64,000 nucleotides of DNA from Ichthyosporea sp. XGB-2017a (GCA_002811675.1 PDIM01000050.1:34929-98928); one strand, 5' to 3'. Numbered from the stretch's first letter, positions 29,015 to 39,319 are shown. A program made the numbers and translations. The notes: generated by a model from the letters alone, not told the origin.

Positions 29015-29972
29015 ATGACAAAGTACTCTTTGAAGGTGAGTGAGGTAGAGGAAAGAATGGTGGTGGGTATGGATTTGGTTACTTATTTGGAGTGCGGGTT
29101 TGTTCTTCTTAAAATGCATATAGATTGGTATCATTGGCGGCTCTGGTCTTGACGACCCAGAGATTTTGTCCAACCGCACCGAGGTGGACGTTGATACTCC
29201 CTATGGCAAACCCTCTGACAAGTTGATTTGTGGGGATATTGAGGGAGTTCCTTGTGTATTGTTGGCGAGACATGGACGTGATCATGGCATTTCTCCATGC
29301 AATATTCCTTACAAGTCTAATATCTGGGCTCTGAAAGAGGCTGGGTGTACACATCTGTTGGTATCCACTGCATGCGGGTCTCTTCGCGAGCATATTGTGC
29401 CTGGATCATTGATTATTTTGGATTCTTTCATTGACAATACGTACAAGGGTCGTCAAAATAGCTTTCATGCACAGTACCCTGGTGACCGCCCTGGAATCTG
29501 TCATTTGCACATGGGAAGCCCTTTCAACGAAAGAATGAGAAAGATGTTGTCTGAGATTTGCACAGATTTAGATATCGAGCATCACAAGGAGGGTACTGTG
29601 GTAACCATCGAAGGGCCAAGGTTCTCCTCAAAGGCGGAAAGCAAAATGTATCGCGTTTGGGGGGCGGATGTAATCAATATGACTTCTTGTCCAGAGGTTC
29701 CCCTTGCCAACGAAGCTGGCATGCTATATGCAAGTGTTGCCATGTCAACTGACTATGATTCGTGGCGCCCCTGTGAAGAAGCAGTGACCGTGGAAGCCGT
29801 TCTTAAGGTGATGGCGAAAAATACTGCAAATGTTAAAAAGATCCTGAAAGAGGCAGTGAAAAGGATTGCGAGCGAATCGTGGGACAAGGACATCGATGAG
29901 CACCGTCAAATGGTTCGTGGCTCCATTGTTTTGCCTCACTGGGGAAATGTGCCTAGCGATTACAAGCTCTAA
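29015..29972 (+). CDS. MTAP: S-methyl-5'-thioadenosine phosphorylase, two exons
   Basis: Exon 1 is 21 bases (29015-29035, MTKYSLK) and exon 2 is 29124-29972, giving 289 residues. The join reads KIGIIGGSGLDDPEIL, the first strand and phosphate-binding Gly-Ser of the family. Further landmarks are LLARHGRDHGISPCNIPYKSN, VSTACGSLREHIVPGSL, TIEGPRFSSKAES and NMTSCPEVPLANEAGMLYAS. The last holds the Met and substrate-pocket residues. The enzyme cleaves methylthioadenosine from polyamine synthesis to adenine and methylthioribose-1-phosphate, starting methionine salvage. The SKAESKMYR and STDYDSW motifs are those of the eukaryotic MTAP group. The stop codon overlaps that of the convergent DNAJC17-like gene by four bases. 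Confidence 0.95.
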
Positions 29973-30937
29973 GCGCGACCATCGTCTTGTTGCTCCATCT
30001 CTGCAATGAGCCGTTTTCTTTCCGCTGCCCGCTTTAGTCGATTCAAAGTGACACTTTCAAAGTCTTGGGATTGTTGTACCTCTTCATGTTCGTCCCCGCT
30101 ATTGCTAGGAACGACCAGCTTTTGTTTGAATACGAGCCCAGGCAGATTGTTTTTCCCGCGCACAGCTGTTACCTACAGGACACATATTTAAAATAGAATT
30201 TTTTTTAATAAAAAAGTAATACAAAGAGAGAGAGAGAGAAAGAACAAAAAGATTCAATGTTTAAAACTTACTGCCGATTTTCTGCTCCCAAACTCAAGCA
30301 CTCCCGACCCTTTCAACGGGTCTCCAGTCTTCAAATGCACATGCTTAATCTCCCCATACACACTGTATACTGTTTTGACCAAATTTTCATCAACCACGGG
30401 CGCATCTTTGGCCTTTCTTTTCCATTTCACAGACATAATGTTTTTGCCCTTATCATTGTCCTTTAGTTCCTGTTTCAAGAACCCCTCTTGCTTGGCAACG
30501 TTTTTGAATCCCTCTTCCTTTAAACGCTTCAATTTTTCCGCAATCTCGCGCTCCATGCGTTCAACATTCATGCGCATGGCCGCCTGCTCCTCCCTCGATT
30601 CAAGTTCTACAGAAAATGTTAGAAAAGGTTCCGCAGTGGGGTAACAACAAAACAGATACTCACCTTCTTTCAACTTGCGCCTTTTTGAATCAAGCTGTGC
30701 ATGGCGTTTTTTTTGTTCGATTTTTGCCTTTAAAACAGCATCATATGCTGCTTTCGTTTGTGAATCTGTCAAAACTTCGTACGCTTGCCCAAGTTTCAAA
30801 AATATCTCTGCCGCTTTGGGGCTGTGATTCTTATCCGGATGATACTTTAGCGCCTTTTTCCGGTAACCTTTAGTAATCTCTTTCTCGGTAGCCTCAGGAG
30901 TAACTCCAAGAATATCATAATATGTCTCCTCCTGCAT
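29969..30937 (-). CDS. DNAJC17: DNAJC17-like J-domain and RRM protein, three exons
   Basis: Exons 30937-30664, 30606-30272 and 30172-29969 join to 813 bases (270 residues). Residues 1-70 are a J domain ([20 protein letters not shown], then YHPDKNH with the HPD triad). A basic coiled coil follows (KRRKLKE joined to [20 protein letters not shown]). Residues ~165-240 form an RRM-like domain ([35 protein letters not shown] joined to [15 protein letters not shown]). This J-coil-RRM order is that of DNAJC17/Cwf23, linked to pre-mRNA splicing. Introns of 57 and 99 bases have GTGAGT and GTAAGT donors. The start ATG opens the J domain directly. Confidence 0.92.
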
Positions 30938-30978
30938 TTTTTTTTTTTTTTTACTTTCTTTTTTCTTGTACTCACAAT

Positions 30979-31015
<37 letters not shown>

Positions 31016-31732
31016 CAACAGCAGCACAAATCAAACAATAATATAACAACAATAAAAATGTAAACACTAAAAAACAAAAATGTGGAGGGGGGAGAGGACT
31101 TTTATACCTCGCTTTTATAAGCTGGTTTGTGTTTAATTCTTCTTTACTCTTTGCTTCACTTTTAGGTTCTTTTACTCTATAGCAGATCCTTTCTTTCTCA
31201 AACACCCTTAGAAGCTTGAGGAGGCAAGGCGTGTATTGAAAAATTCAAACGGGCCGCGGGTCGAACCAAAGTGGTGGAAGGAAAGTCCCAAGACTTTGTC
31301 AGCAATAATGAGCAGTTTGTTTCCTTTGTAGGAGAAGTGGTTGGTAAGTTGGTCAGCCAAGAAGGCCTTGTTGACATTATGTGCGACTTGTGCCAGTGAA
31401 ATGAAAAGTCATCACAGCTGAGAAGGATACGCCTATTCAGAAAATGGCCACTTTCTTCACACCTGTTTTTTATTTACACCACACAACTGTTGCAAATTGG
31501 GGACCAGCGGGTGCACGACTATCCACTGCTGATCTGTCTGTTCCAATTGCGCTTCATGCAAAGGGATCAAAGGGGCTGAGGCTGAGATGTGCTACGTTTC
31601 GCTTCCCCACTCTTTCTCACAGTCAAGGGTGTTTGTCTCAACGTATCCGCGGGGCTCAAGCCCCCATTTTCCCGCACTGCTGCAGTCATATCTCTCTAAA
31701 GTCCTTCCTTTCTTATCTCACGCCCAAGTCAT
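30938..31732. other. Intergenic region with microsatellite and coding-like scraps
   Basis: 5' flank of DNAJC17-like gene with poly-T and a CA microsatellite, then 31220-31732. In that last part, short stretches look coding in two frames (about 31207-31399) but have no start and no consistent splice partner. The interval also contains the 3' flank of the GATD1 gene. No gene called. Confidence 0.4.
30980..31011. repeat. (CA)n microsatellite
   Basis: About 15 uninterrupted CA units upstream of the DNAJC17-like start, next to a T-rich tract. Likely length-polymorphic. Confidence 0.95.
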
Positions 31733-32443
31733 TTACTTTTTATCAGACAATAGAATTAAATTTTGCGCCGTAATCATACTGCTTTCTTCATTTTGTCCCG
31801 TGATTACAAATCGATCTACAACCGCGTGAACTAAAAAGATACATTTACAGTCAATACAGCATGTACACGGAGACTCTTAAAATATTTACGCCTTACCTGC
31901 ACTCGGTCGACTACTCGAATAGGTAGATCCATTCTCCCTGATAAAATCTTCTGGCGTGATTTTGAACCCTGAAAAGTTTTTGCCCAACACCAACTCCTTG
32001 TTCGATGGCCCTGTCAGGCAGAATCCCTTTAACGGCCACTCCTTATCCACAATCGTCATTAGTGCAAACACCCCATGGCCTATAGCACACATTGGTAAAG
32101 ATTCTGCAATCATGTACGAAAGGATTGAATAGATGGACGCAGAATTGCATAAATCATTGTACGCCCCAGGACAATGCGGAAAGACTACAGAGCTATACAA
32201 TGCAATATCTACTGATTCTATTTCAAGTGGCTTTGGGATCTTTAAGCGAAACTCCGTCAACCATCTTCTACTCGAATCATCAGTATTTACAAAAGAAATG
32301 TTCCCCCCCTTTGGTGTTGCCAGGTGGATTTCATATCTGGATGACACTATGGTAAATACATTAATGAAGCTGTGAGCACTCACCCCCACTGAATCCCCAG
32401 ACACCACAAACAGACACTTTGCCTTCCTTTCCTTGTCACTCAT
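31733..32443 (-). CDS. GATD1: GATD1-like DJ-1/PfpI-fold protein, two exons
   Basis: Exon 1 (32443-31897) and exon 2 (31830-31733) join in phase 1 to give 214 residues. The match to GATD1 (PDDC1) is clear end to end: FVVSGDSVGVSAHSFINVFT, HLATPKGGNISFV, RRWLTEFRLKI, FPHCPGAYNDL, MCAIGHGVFAL, FCLTGPSNKEL. After the intron comes VHAVVDRFVITGQN followed by SSMITAQNLIL. The 66-base intron has a GTAAGG donor and TTTTTAG acceptor. The fold is that of class I glutamine amidotransferase/DJ-1 proteins. The Cys in CAIGHG sits at the nucleophile elbow. No reaction has been firmly assigned to the family to my knowledge. Without exon 2 the conserved last helix and strand would be missing, which supports the model. 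Confidence 0.9.
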
Positions 32444-32805
32444 CGTCGTCGTCGTAATAATCTCCCTTCCCTATTGTTTACTCTTCGTCCCCTCCTTTCA
32501 CCACACCCCACGGCCCACCCCTCACTTTTATTATTTTGCCCTTTTGCCTTGTGCCTTTTTTTCTTGCTTTTTTTTCAAATGTCCATTTTGTTTGTTTCAT
32601 GTGCTCTTCATATTATCTCTCACGTAAAGTTTAGCTGAAGAGGAGGCAACCTTTTGGCTTTCTTTGGCTTTCTTGGTCTATCTTTCATGGCTCATACAAC
32701 CGCGTATTGTGTTTTGAGGCCTCAATTTTGTTTGCATTCAATTAGGTAGGTCTTCTGCATTTCCATTCATATATCCAAAATTCTCAGCTTCTCGCAACTG
32801 TTTCG
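32444..32805. other. Intergenic between GATD1-like gene and tRNA-Ala
   Basis: About 360 bases, pyrimidine-rich near the GATD1 start. Holds the upstream flank of the tRNA gene. Nothing else recognised. Confidence 0.5.
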
Positions 32806-32878
32806 GGGGAATTAGCTCAAGTGGTAGAGCGCCCGCTTAGCATGCGGGAGGCACCGGGATCGATGCCCGGATTCTCCA
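32806..32878 (+). tRNA. tRNA-Ala (anticodon AGC)
   Basis: A 73-base cloverleaf. The acceptor stem GGGGAAT/ATTCTCC contains one G-U pair, with discriminator A. The D arm is TAGCTCAAGTGGTAGAGC, including the A-box-like promoter. The anticodon stem CCCGC/GCGGG has loop TTAGCAT, giving AGC. The T arm is CCGGG-ATCGATG-CCCGG (B box GATCGATGCC). No CCA encoded, no intron. Confidence 0.97.
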
Positions 32879-32883
32879 CTGGA

Positions 32884-32892
32884 TTTTTTTTT
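32884..32892 (+). terminator. RNA polymerase III terminator of tRNA-Ala
   Basis: Run of about nine T residues starting six bases after the tRNA, as expected for Pol III termination. Confidence 0.8.
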
Positions 32893-33642
32893 GGCTTTTT
32901 TTTTGTAAACCTCATAATCGTGCACGTGGTACTTGGATGAAAGCATAGAGAACTGTATTCTTTTTTTTGGAGGAAAGTCTATAGTTCTAGTGTCCCTTGA
33001 TGAAAGTATGGTTGAAGTTTTCATTGAGGATTGCTTTTTTTTTGAGATGAAAGCCAAGTAATCTATGGACGAAAACACAAGTACTCAATCTATAGATGAC
33101 AGCCTTTTAAATGAGATTTAATCATTCTCAGCAGTCAGCACAATCTGTGCCAATTGAATGAAAGAGCCCGTACACAAATTTTTGCGACAATGGGGGATTT
33201 CATTAAGCTTTCCGGCTTCGGGGGATGTCTAATCAGTAGGCAATTTTCTTTTTGATCCATGCCATTGTTCCTCTATACGTTCGGAGCAATCATCATCCAT
33301 AGGTCAGTCAATACCCAGTTCAGTAGAGCACGTCCATCTTTCATCTACAGGAAACATTACTTTGAACTTTGAAGTAGACATATGCAAGGATGCTTTATAC
33401 TTTTCTTTTATTGTCTATTTAGTAATAGAGCATGAACTAAATATTGGTAGCTGATAGCCATAGAGACTGCTGGAATAAAACTCACCTTTTTTGCTTTTGG
33501 GAGCGGAGGTTTCCCACAATCAAAAAAGCCCTTATTAGCAGGCCATGACAACAGTGTTTGAATGTTGATCCTTTTACTTCACGCTGATCTCAAACTTTAC
33601 AAGTATGAAACAACAGTCCGCCCCTTGCAGGCGAGTGGGAAG
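32893..33642. other. Intergenic between the two tRNA genes
   Basis: About 750 bases without a supported gene. T-rich patches near 32905 and 32960-33040. No repeat or RNA fold recognised. Confidence 0.5.
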
Positions 33643-33714
33643 GTGTTCGTTGTATAATGGTTATTATACCTGCCTTCCAAGCAGGTGATCCGGGTTCAAT
33701 TCCCGGCGAACATA
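33643..33714 (+). tRNA. tRNA-Gly (anticodon TCC)
   Basis: A 72-base cloverleaf. The acceptor stem GTGTTCG/CGAACAT includes a G-U pair at its end. The D arm is GTATAATGGTTATTATAC. The anticodon stem CTGC/GCAG has loop CTTCCAA, giving TCC. The T arm CCGGG-TTCAATT-CCCGG is the canonical B box. The layout matches eukaryotic tRNA-Gly(TCC). Confidence 0.95.
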
Positions 33715-33721
33715 CTCTGCC

Positions 33722-33738
33722 TTTTTTCTTTTTTTTTT
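33722..33738 (+). terminator. RNA polymerase III terminator of tRNA-Gly
   Basis: Two T runs (six, then about ten) separated by one C, starting eight bases after the tRNA. Confidence 0.8.
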
Positions 33739-34034
33739 GTTTTGTCGATAGCAGAGAAACAATAATAATTTTCTTCAAGTTGAACCTCAACCCACCCTCG
33801 ACCAAAAAAAACGTTCCTCCCTGAAAAAAAAGCCCCCCCCAACGAATGCAGCTGACCAGTGACCTGCACTCGGAACTGATCAGTCAAGTTTTCCCGCCAA
33901 AAAAAAAATTATTTCTGTTCATCACAATGCAGATGCAGTTTTTCTTTTTTTTTTCGTTCTTTTTTTTTTGTTTATTATTGAAGGAGTTTCTTACACGGAC
34001 ATCTTTTTCTGTTGCTGTTGTAGCTAATATAATC
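33739..34034. other. Intergenic with homopolymer runs
   Basis: Contains A, C and T runs (33805-33840, 33898-33908, 33940-33970). It is the 5' flank of the small coiled-coil gene. The reading frame is open upstream of the chosen start, but through low-complexity sequence. Confidence 0.5.
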
Positions 34035-34742
34035 ATGAATGTGGATACTAATGAAGTAGAGTGGAATCGAATTGATCGACAGTTTCTGAACGAACAAGTT
34101 CGCATTCTAAGCACGCCGCATTCGAGTTCGACCTTGTTGGCTTCCTTAGCAGACAATCCTAATGTTGGAGAGTCTGGGGCGCGAATTCCAGAATTATTTT
34201 TGGAAGCTGTGATTAAGCGTGTTAATCGCAAATTAAATGGTTCGATACAACTGCATTTGGGAAAGGTATCACAAGGCAATGTGATTAAGCGGGTAACAGA
34301 TATTCGTGCAGCCGATGCCAAGAAAAACAGCGAGAATAAGGAAAACTGGGAATTTCCAGAAACTTGGACGCCAACGATTGCAGAAATGGAAGAGTATAAG
34401 GAGGAGGAATTAAATAATTTGATTGAAGCTTATACACAGGACAATATAGCGACATACAACGTGAAAGTTTTCTTAAAAAAATCAGAAGAAAGCCTGGCTC
34501 AAATACAAGCCCTTGAACGGTCTATGACGGGATTGGTAGATACTCTTAAGGAATGCCATGCAATGGGACTTGATTCTCGTTCTTTGAAACAAAAACTTGC
34601 TGAAAATCAAAAATTGGTTGAAAAACTTGCAGCTCTATATGACGCAAAAAAAAGCAAAAGGCTACGTATAGAGGGCGACAATGAGATTTCGGGGAATGAA
34701 AAGAAAAGCGCCCAAAATCTTCTCAATCAGTTACAACAATAA
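34035..34742 (+). CDS. Small coiled-coil protein of unknown function
   Basis: A 235-residue intronless frame starting MNVDTNEVEWNRIDRQFLNE. An N-terminal helical region with a short conserved-looking block (RIPELFLEAVIKRVNRKLNG) is followed by a Trp-containing linker (WEFPETWTPTIAEME). A coiled coil covers about 120-225 (SEESLAQIQALERSMTGLVD). The C-terminus is basic. The mixture of a small globular start and a long helix recalls subunits of kinetochore and tethering complexes. I could not match it to a family and assign no function. The frame extends upstream through Phe-rich low complexity; the ATG chosen is the first after it. Confidence 0.65.
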   Translation: MNVDTNEVEWNRIDRQFLNEQVRILSTPHSSSTLLASLADNPNVGESGARIPELFLEAVIKRVNRKLNGSIQLHLGKVSQGNVIKRVTDIRAADAKKNSENKENWEFPETWTPTIAEMEEYKEEELNNLIEAYTQDNIATYNVKVFLKKSEESLAQIQALERSMTGLVDTLKECHAMGLDSRSLKQKLAENQKLVEKLAALYDAKKSKRLRIEGDNEISGNEKKSAQNLLNQLQQ

Positions 34743-34800
34743 AAAAACACCGACTCGGTCTCATTTTTCGCTCCTTTGCTCACTATCTAGACTTTGAGTT

Positions 34801-37446
34801 TTATTTTGGAGGAAGTTCAGGATTTTCTGCGGGCAGTCCTCGAACAACAAGCCGACCATCTTCGACGACCGCAACTGCCACATTTGAATCGGTATCATCT
34901 ACACTGTAGGTGTATTCCTGTTGATCAAAGAAGGAGCCAGTGGTCGAGATTTCCCTGCTAATGACGGCAGTATTTCTTGCCGCACACGTAAATTCATCCA
35001 AATCTTCATAGTCTGACTCTTCAACAAAGTCTGGGGGGAGTTGATAGCTATTGTCAGCAGAGGAAGCAACATTATCATTATTGGCATTACTAGAAACCCT
35101 TTCTTCCATGCCACTCTCAATCGAATTTGTCTTCTTCTGGTTCCTTCGCCAGCACAATATCAAAATGTAGCCGGTCACCAGAACAACAAAAAGCACAACA
35201 ATGATCACATAAAACACTGTGCTCTGCCACCAATTCACTGTAGAAGTTTCTAAGACCGGTTCGGGATGGGGATTTACCCCTTTTTGCTTGCAGGTGTACC
35301 CATTCCCCACAAAGTTATCCCTACATCCACAGTACAGCCGGTTTTGCGGTGTAATTTGCTCGATCTCATTACCCACCCACAACTCTTGCTTTTTCATATA
35401 CGAAAGGGTCGATGAATCAAAATCATAATGGCAGGTAGCATTTCTAGAGCAGTGTTTGCAATAAAATACATTTTCCTGATTCATTTCATTAAGCACAGTA
35501 TCAAAATTTCCTAGATTAACAGCAACATCACCATTATCTTTGAATATGGTACACGGAAGAGTTTGAAGAAAATTCGATTGAAGATTCAAGTAATTATTGC
35601 TCAAATACTTCACATTGTCTCTGCCAAAGACCCCACAACTCATATCTTTGTTTACCACGGAGAGTTTTCGGATAGTCCGGTCTGAATAAATTCTTTGAAA
35701 AAAGCCATCTTCAAAGTACCTCAATTGCAATAGATTCTCTGCATTGACAACTCCTATACTGCAATTTCGAAACCCACCTCGAAGGAGGAAATCTAAATTT
35801 GTAAAGTCATTATTCCCAATTTTTAAAGTCCCCAAGGACTCCCTATCCACTGCTGAAGTAGAAGTTACTCGGTTCAGTAAATTGTCAGGTAAGCTGCATA
35901 AAGCATTTCCAGACAGGTCCAGAACTGCCAAGTTTCCCAGAATGGAGTCTGAATGCTGGGACACTAGGAAGTTGGACGGAATACGCTTGAGCTTCCGATT
36001 GCCAGTAATAAAAATGTGCGAAATATTTCGATTATTCGAGAACATCCCTTCTGGCAAGCGGTCAATATTTGTATCTTGTAGTTCGAATAGCTGCAAGGCA
36101 CTCAAGTACGACAACGCCTCGGGGCTGTTACCCAACAGGTCGGAAAATGCACCACCCCCAAGACTCAGGGTTTGCAATGAGGTCAGTGGCGGAAATACTG
36201 ATGTCATCGAGGTATCCTTAAGCTCAAACGAGGGATTGGTTAGCCCTTTCATTTCAAGAATCGTCAAATGCTTCAAAGAGGCAAGCGAAGCGACGTCAAA
36301 ATATTGCAGATTACTATTGTATGAAAAGAGAGCCACGCTTAGCTGTGGAAATACCGACCATAGGCAATTGGGAAGGGTCGACACATTTAAACGCTGCCAT
36401 CCAAGCTTGAAAGCCCTGTTCATCACCGTGTGCCCACCACCATTCCCTGCAAAGATCGAACAAGGCATTTCCTCAATGGGATTATTGTTGATTTCAATGT
36501 AAATAAGGTCCACTGCATCTTTGAAGAAACCATCTTCAAACCCTGTTACTGAAGATGAGCTCATTTGAAAAAAGCTTAGGTCCGCCTGCCCACTTAAAAG
36601 GTCACTGGGAAGTTTTGCAAGTCTTTTGTTATTTGAAATATCAATATATTTCAATTTCTTTGAACTAGCAAAGAGGCCCATGGGTAACTCCCCGAGCTTT
36701 GTGGAGCTCGCAATAAATTGTGTCAGCCTTGGCGAGTTTGCAAAGAGGTCGCTCGGAAGCGACATAATATTAGAATAGCTCAATGTTAATGAGCTGAGAT
36801 TGTGACAATGCTGAAAAATGGAGGATGGTAGGTTTACAATGTCACTATGTGTGATTGTCAGATTCAGAAGACTACAATGTTCGGCAAATATTGCATTTGG
36901 AAGAGCATTGAAAGGATTGTTGTCAAGGTAAAGCCTTTCCAACAATGGATTATTGGAAAATAGAGACAAAGGAATCATGCTTATACTATTATCTGACAAA
37001 TTAATTTCCTTGATATTTGAAAGTTGGCCAAAGAAGTTGGAAGGAATCGAGTCAATGTTCATCCCATGCAACTCTATTTTTTCCAACATTGGAGTCGTTG
37101 AATTTTCAAATAACACGTTTGGCAAAGTTGTGGCCAAATTGACGCCCCCCAAATTCAATTCCCGTAAAGTCACCTTTTGCTCTGAACTATCAGTAAACAC
37201 CCTGGGCCATGCACTGATGGAAATGGGAGTAGTCATTCTACCTTCAAACTCCAGCGAGAGCGAATAAACACTATCTTCAATGACAAACGAAGACAAATTT
37301 TGGGGCAGATCTACACACGCATAAATGTTCCAGGTGCCATCTTGCCTCATATCCTTCAAACAATAGTCCTTAAACGACGACTCTTGCAAACTCCCAGAGA
37401 AACACAGAACCAAAATTAACAGAAAAGCCCACCTGCTATCCCCCAT
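34801..37446 (-). CDS. Leucine-rich-repeat type I membrane protein
   Basis: An 881-residue intronless protein, using the Met before the hydrophobic signal sequence WAFLLILVLCFSGSLQ. An in-frame Met 27 codons upstream is less likely. The ectodomain carries about twenty LRRs of the form L..L.LS.N.I..LP..LF (for example LYLDNNPFNALPNAIF). A Cys-rich EGF-like segment follows (YCKHCSRNATCHYD, then LYCGCRDNFVGNGYTC). One transmembrane helix lies near residue 760 (VFYVIIVVLFVVLVTGYIL). The ~100-residue cytosolic tail is acidic with YEDLDE and Tyr sites but no kinase or TIR domain. The layout suggests a cell-surface recognition or adhesion protein. It is similar in plan to LRR-EGF-TM receptors but I cannot name an orthologue. 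Confidence 0.85.
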   Translation of the reverse strand: MGDSRWAFLLILVLCFSGSLQESSFKDYCLKDMRQDGTWNIYACVDLPQNLSSFVIEDSVYSLSLEFEGRMTTPISISAWPRVFTDSSEQKVTLRELNLGGVNLATTLPNVLFENSTTPMLEKIELHGMNIDSIPSNFFGQLSNIKEINLSDNSISMIPLSLFSNNPLLERLYLDNNPFNALPNAIFAEHCSLLNLTITHSDIVNLPSSIFQHCHNLSSLTLSYSNIMSLPSDLFANSPRLTQFIASSTKLGELPMGLFASSKKLKYIDISNNKRLAKLPSDLLSGQADLSFFQMSSSSVTGFEDGFFKDAVDLIYIEINNNPIEEMPCSIFAGNGGGHTVMNRAFKLGWQRLNVSTLPNCLWSVFPQLSVALFSYNSNLQYFDVASLASLKHLTILEMKGLTNPSFELKDTSMTSVFPPLTSLQTLSLGGGAFSDLLGNSPEALSYLSALQLFELQDTNIDRLPEGMFSNNRNISHIFITGNRKLKRIPSNFLVSQHSDSILGNLAVLDLSGNALCSLPDNLLNRVTSTSAVDRESLGTLKIGNNDFTNLDFLLRGGFRNCSIGVVNAENLLQLRYFEDGFFQRIYSDRTIRKLSVVNKDMSCGVFGRDNVKYLSNNYLNLQSNFLQTLPCTIFKDNGDVAVNLGNFDTVLNEMNQENVFYCKHCSRNATCHYDFDSSTLSYMKKQELWVGNEIEQITPQNRLYCGCRDNFVGNGYTCKQKGVNPHPEPVLETSTVNWWQSTVFYVIIVVLFVVLVTGYILILCWRRNQKKTNSIESGMEERVSSNANNDNVASSADNSYQLPPDFVEESDYEDLDEFTCAARNTAVISREISTTGSFFDQQEYTYSVDDTDSNVAVAVVEDGRLVVRGLPAENPELPPK

Positions 37447-39319
37447 GGCTGCTTTCAAATCTGTAAAGCTCACCACACTAGTATTCCCCTCCCCTCCCCT
37501 CCTCCTCATACTCTCTTTCTTTCTCAATATGATTTGTAGAAAAGGTTTCCAAGTATCAGCTTCACTCTCCCATTCCCCCTTTTGAATCTACATTAATGCA
37601 CACCACACTAATCTACATACACACAGCACTAGCTACACGATATACAAAGTAAGCAGCAGTAGCTAGCAGCCCTAATTTAAAGTGTAATTATAGTATAATA
37701 TCCCCCGAACTCCCCCGCCCCCCCAGCTTCTTTCTTTGGTTCTCCCCCTCTGCGTTTCTCCCAGGCCCCAGCTGGGGGCACCATATCCATTCATTTTCCT
37801 CCGCCGATCAGCCCTTTCATTTCTAATTATGGCTTTTTACACTGAATGAATCTAGGGTTATGGTTAGGGTTAGAGTCTGTAGTGGTAATAGCCCTAATTA
37901 GTGAGCAACCCTAACGTAATTAATTTATAAAGGCATATAGCTGGTTTACATGTTGTACATAGCCTTGTACATAGCTTGGATCTAAAGGGGCTTGGCTTTG
38001 TTATATTGTTAGATTGTCAAACTGAAAAGCTAGCCATGCGATGACACCCCGACCAAAGATAAAATGTAAACACAAAATGACCTTCATGGGCGCCGGCGGG
38101 GCTGTGAGCCTTGCTGTGAGTGGCGGAAGGGCAGCCGATATAATTACCAAATCGCCCTGTTTTCTGGAACTTGGAAGCAGTTGTCAAATGCTCGTAGCTT
38201 CTTACACAATAAAAACGGTTGGTAACTGAGTGTCACTACTGTTGGTAATTGTTTCTGCCGAATTTGAAACCATATAACTGCAGCATTGCAAGAGTCAAGC
38301 TTACGTATTCGATGTGCGGAATTGTGATTCAATTTTCGACTTTCAAACCAATTGGGTGCATCATCAATTAGCATGAAGTGTGATACCAGTTAAATTTTAA
38401 AAGATTGAAAGATGAGCAAAAGAAGGGTTGAAACGAGCACATGATTCATGAGAACAATGCCTCACATGAACAGCAGTAATTACATAGCTCCCTGCGAGCA
38501 GTTCCGCTGTACATTTGCCCCTCATCAGGCCTCAGCCCTAAACGCGTGTTTCATCCTGTCCGAACTCAACTACGGGGCGACTATGTAGTAGCCCGTGCAG
38601 TCTTGGCAGTTGGCACAACTATGCACTGCAAAGCAAAAGGCACAAGAACTACTGAGCTTGGTTTGTGTTTAGCATGGTTTGTAGATCATTCAAAAGTTTA
38701 GGCCAAGCTCTTACTTTTGTGATTTTTTTGATCGCAAGTGTGCGCTAGAATGGCTATACTACTTCTTGTCTTTCTAATCCTGCTCCCGTCCATACCCCAA
38801 CTGACTGCATTACCCTGCTTTGTTCCTCAACCTCAAATTGCCCCTCTAGCCCCCTCTTCATCTGTGCCTCTCACCTCTTTCCAATGGTCGCCTCATCCTT
38901 GGCCCAACCCCTCCAACCCATTATCGACTTTTGCTTTATTTTCTCAGTCTGTGCCTTTCAATATTCCGACATTCACGCGCATGATAAAAACAAAGGAAGA
39001 TTTTCCCTTTTCGAATCAAGCTCCCGGCCTTTGCAGTATGATATACGAAAACAAAGTTAGACACTTGCTGCCTAATCCATACATATGTCGATATCCTTTC
39101 CACTTCCCATCCATGCTGGTACTTCAAGCCAAAAATTAATTCAGGACCTTCCTGCCTTTGGTAGAAGAAGCGTCGCCAAGGATTCGAGCTAGCATGCTTC
39201 ATATGCATCTAGCCACAGCACATTGGTTAATCTATTGCAATATCTCTATTGCAATATCTCTTTGCTGGAACCGCAAGCGCTCGTGACTAGGATTGCACCA
39301 CCTGCCCATCTTTTGATGG
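37447..39319. other. Gene-poor intergenic region
   Basis: About 1.9 kb with no supported gene. It includes the 5' flank of the LRR gene (C-rich near 37700-37740), a telomere-like tract (37853-37873), TACATAG words near 37970, and a 14-base tandem duplication TATTGCAATATCTC near 39234-39262. Open frames at 38041-38229 and 38738-39139 lack coding character. Confidence 0.5.
37853..37873 (+). repeat. Interstitial TTAGGG-like tract
   Basis: TAGGGTTATGGTTAGGGTTAG contains about three TTAGGG-type units, one altered. A CCCTAA-type word recurs on the other strand near 37892-37916. Confidence 0.6.

Noticed and set aside
31207-31773. Possible gene upstream of the GATD1 3' end
   Set aside because: Short coding-like stretches appear in two different frames without a start codon or a matching donor site, and part of the interval is the last exon of the minus-strand GATD1 gene.
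34035-34742. Naming the small coiled-coil protein as a kinetochore (MIS12/NNF1-type) subunit
   Set aside because: The resemblance is only in general shape; no diagnostic motif could be pointed to.
38738-39139. 133-codon open frame rich in Pro and Ser
   Set aside because: A hydrophobic start suggested a secreted protein, but there is no domain, no compositional match to the neighbours and no supporting splice structure.
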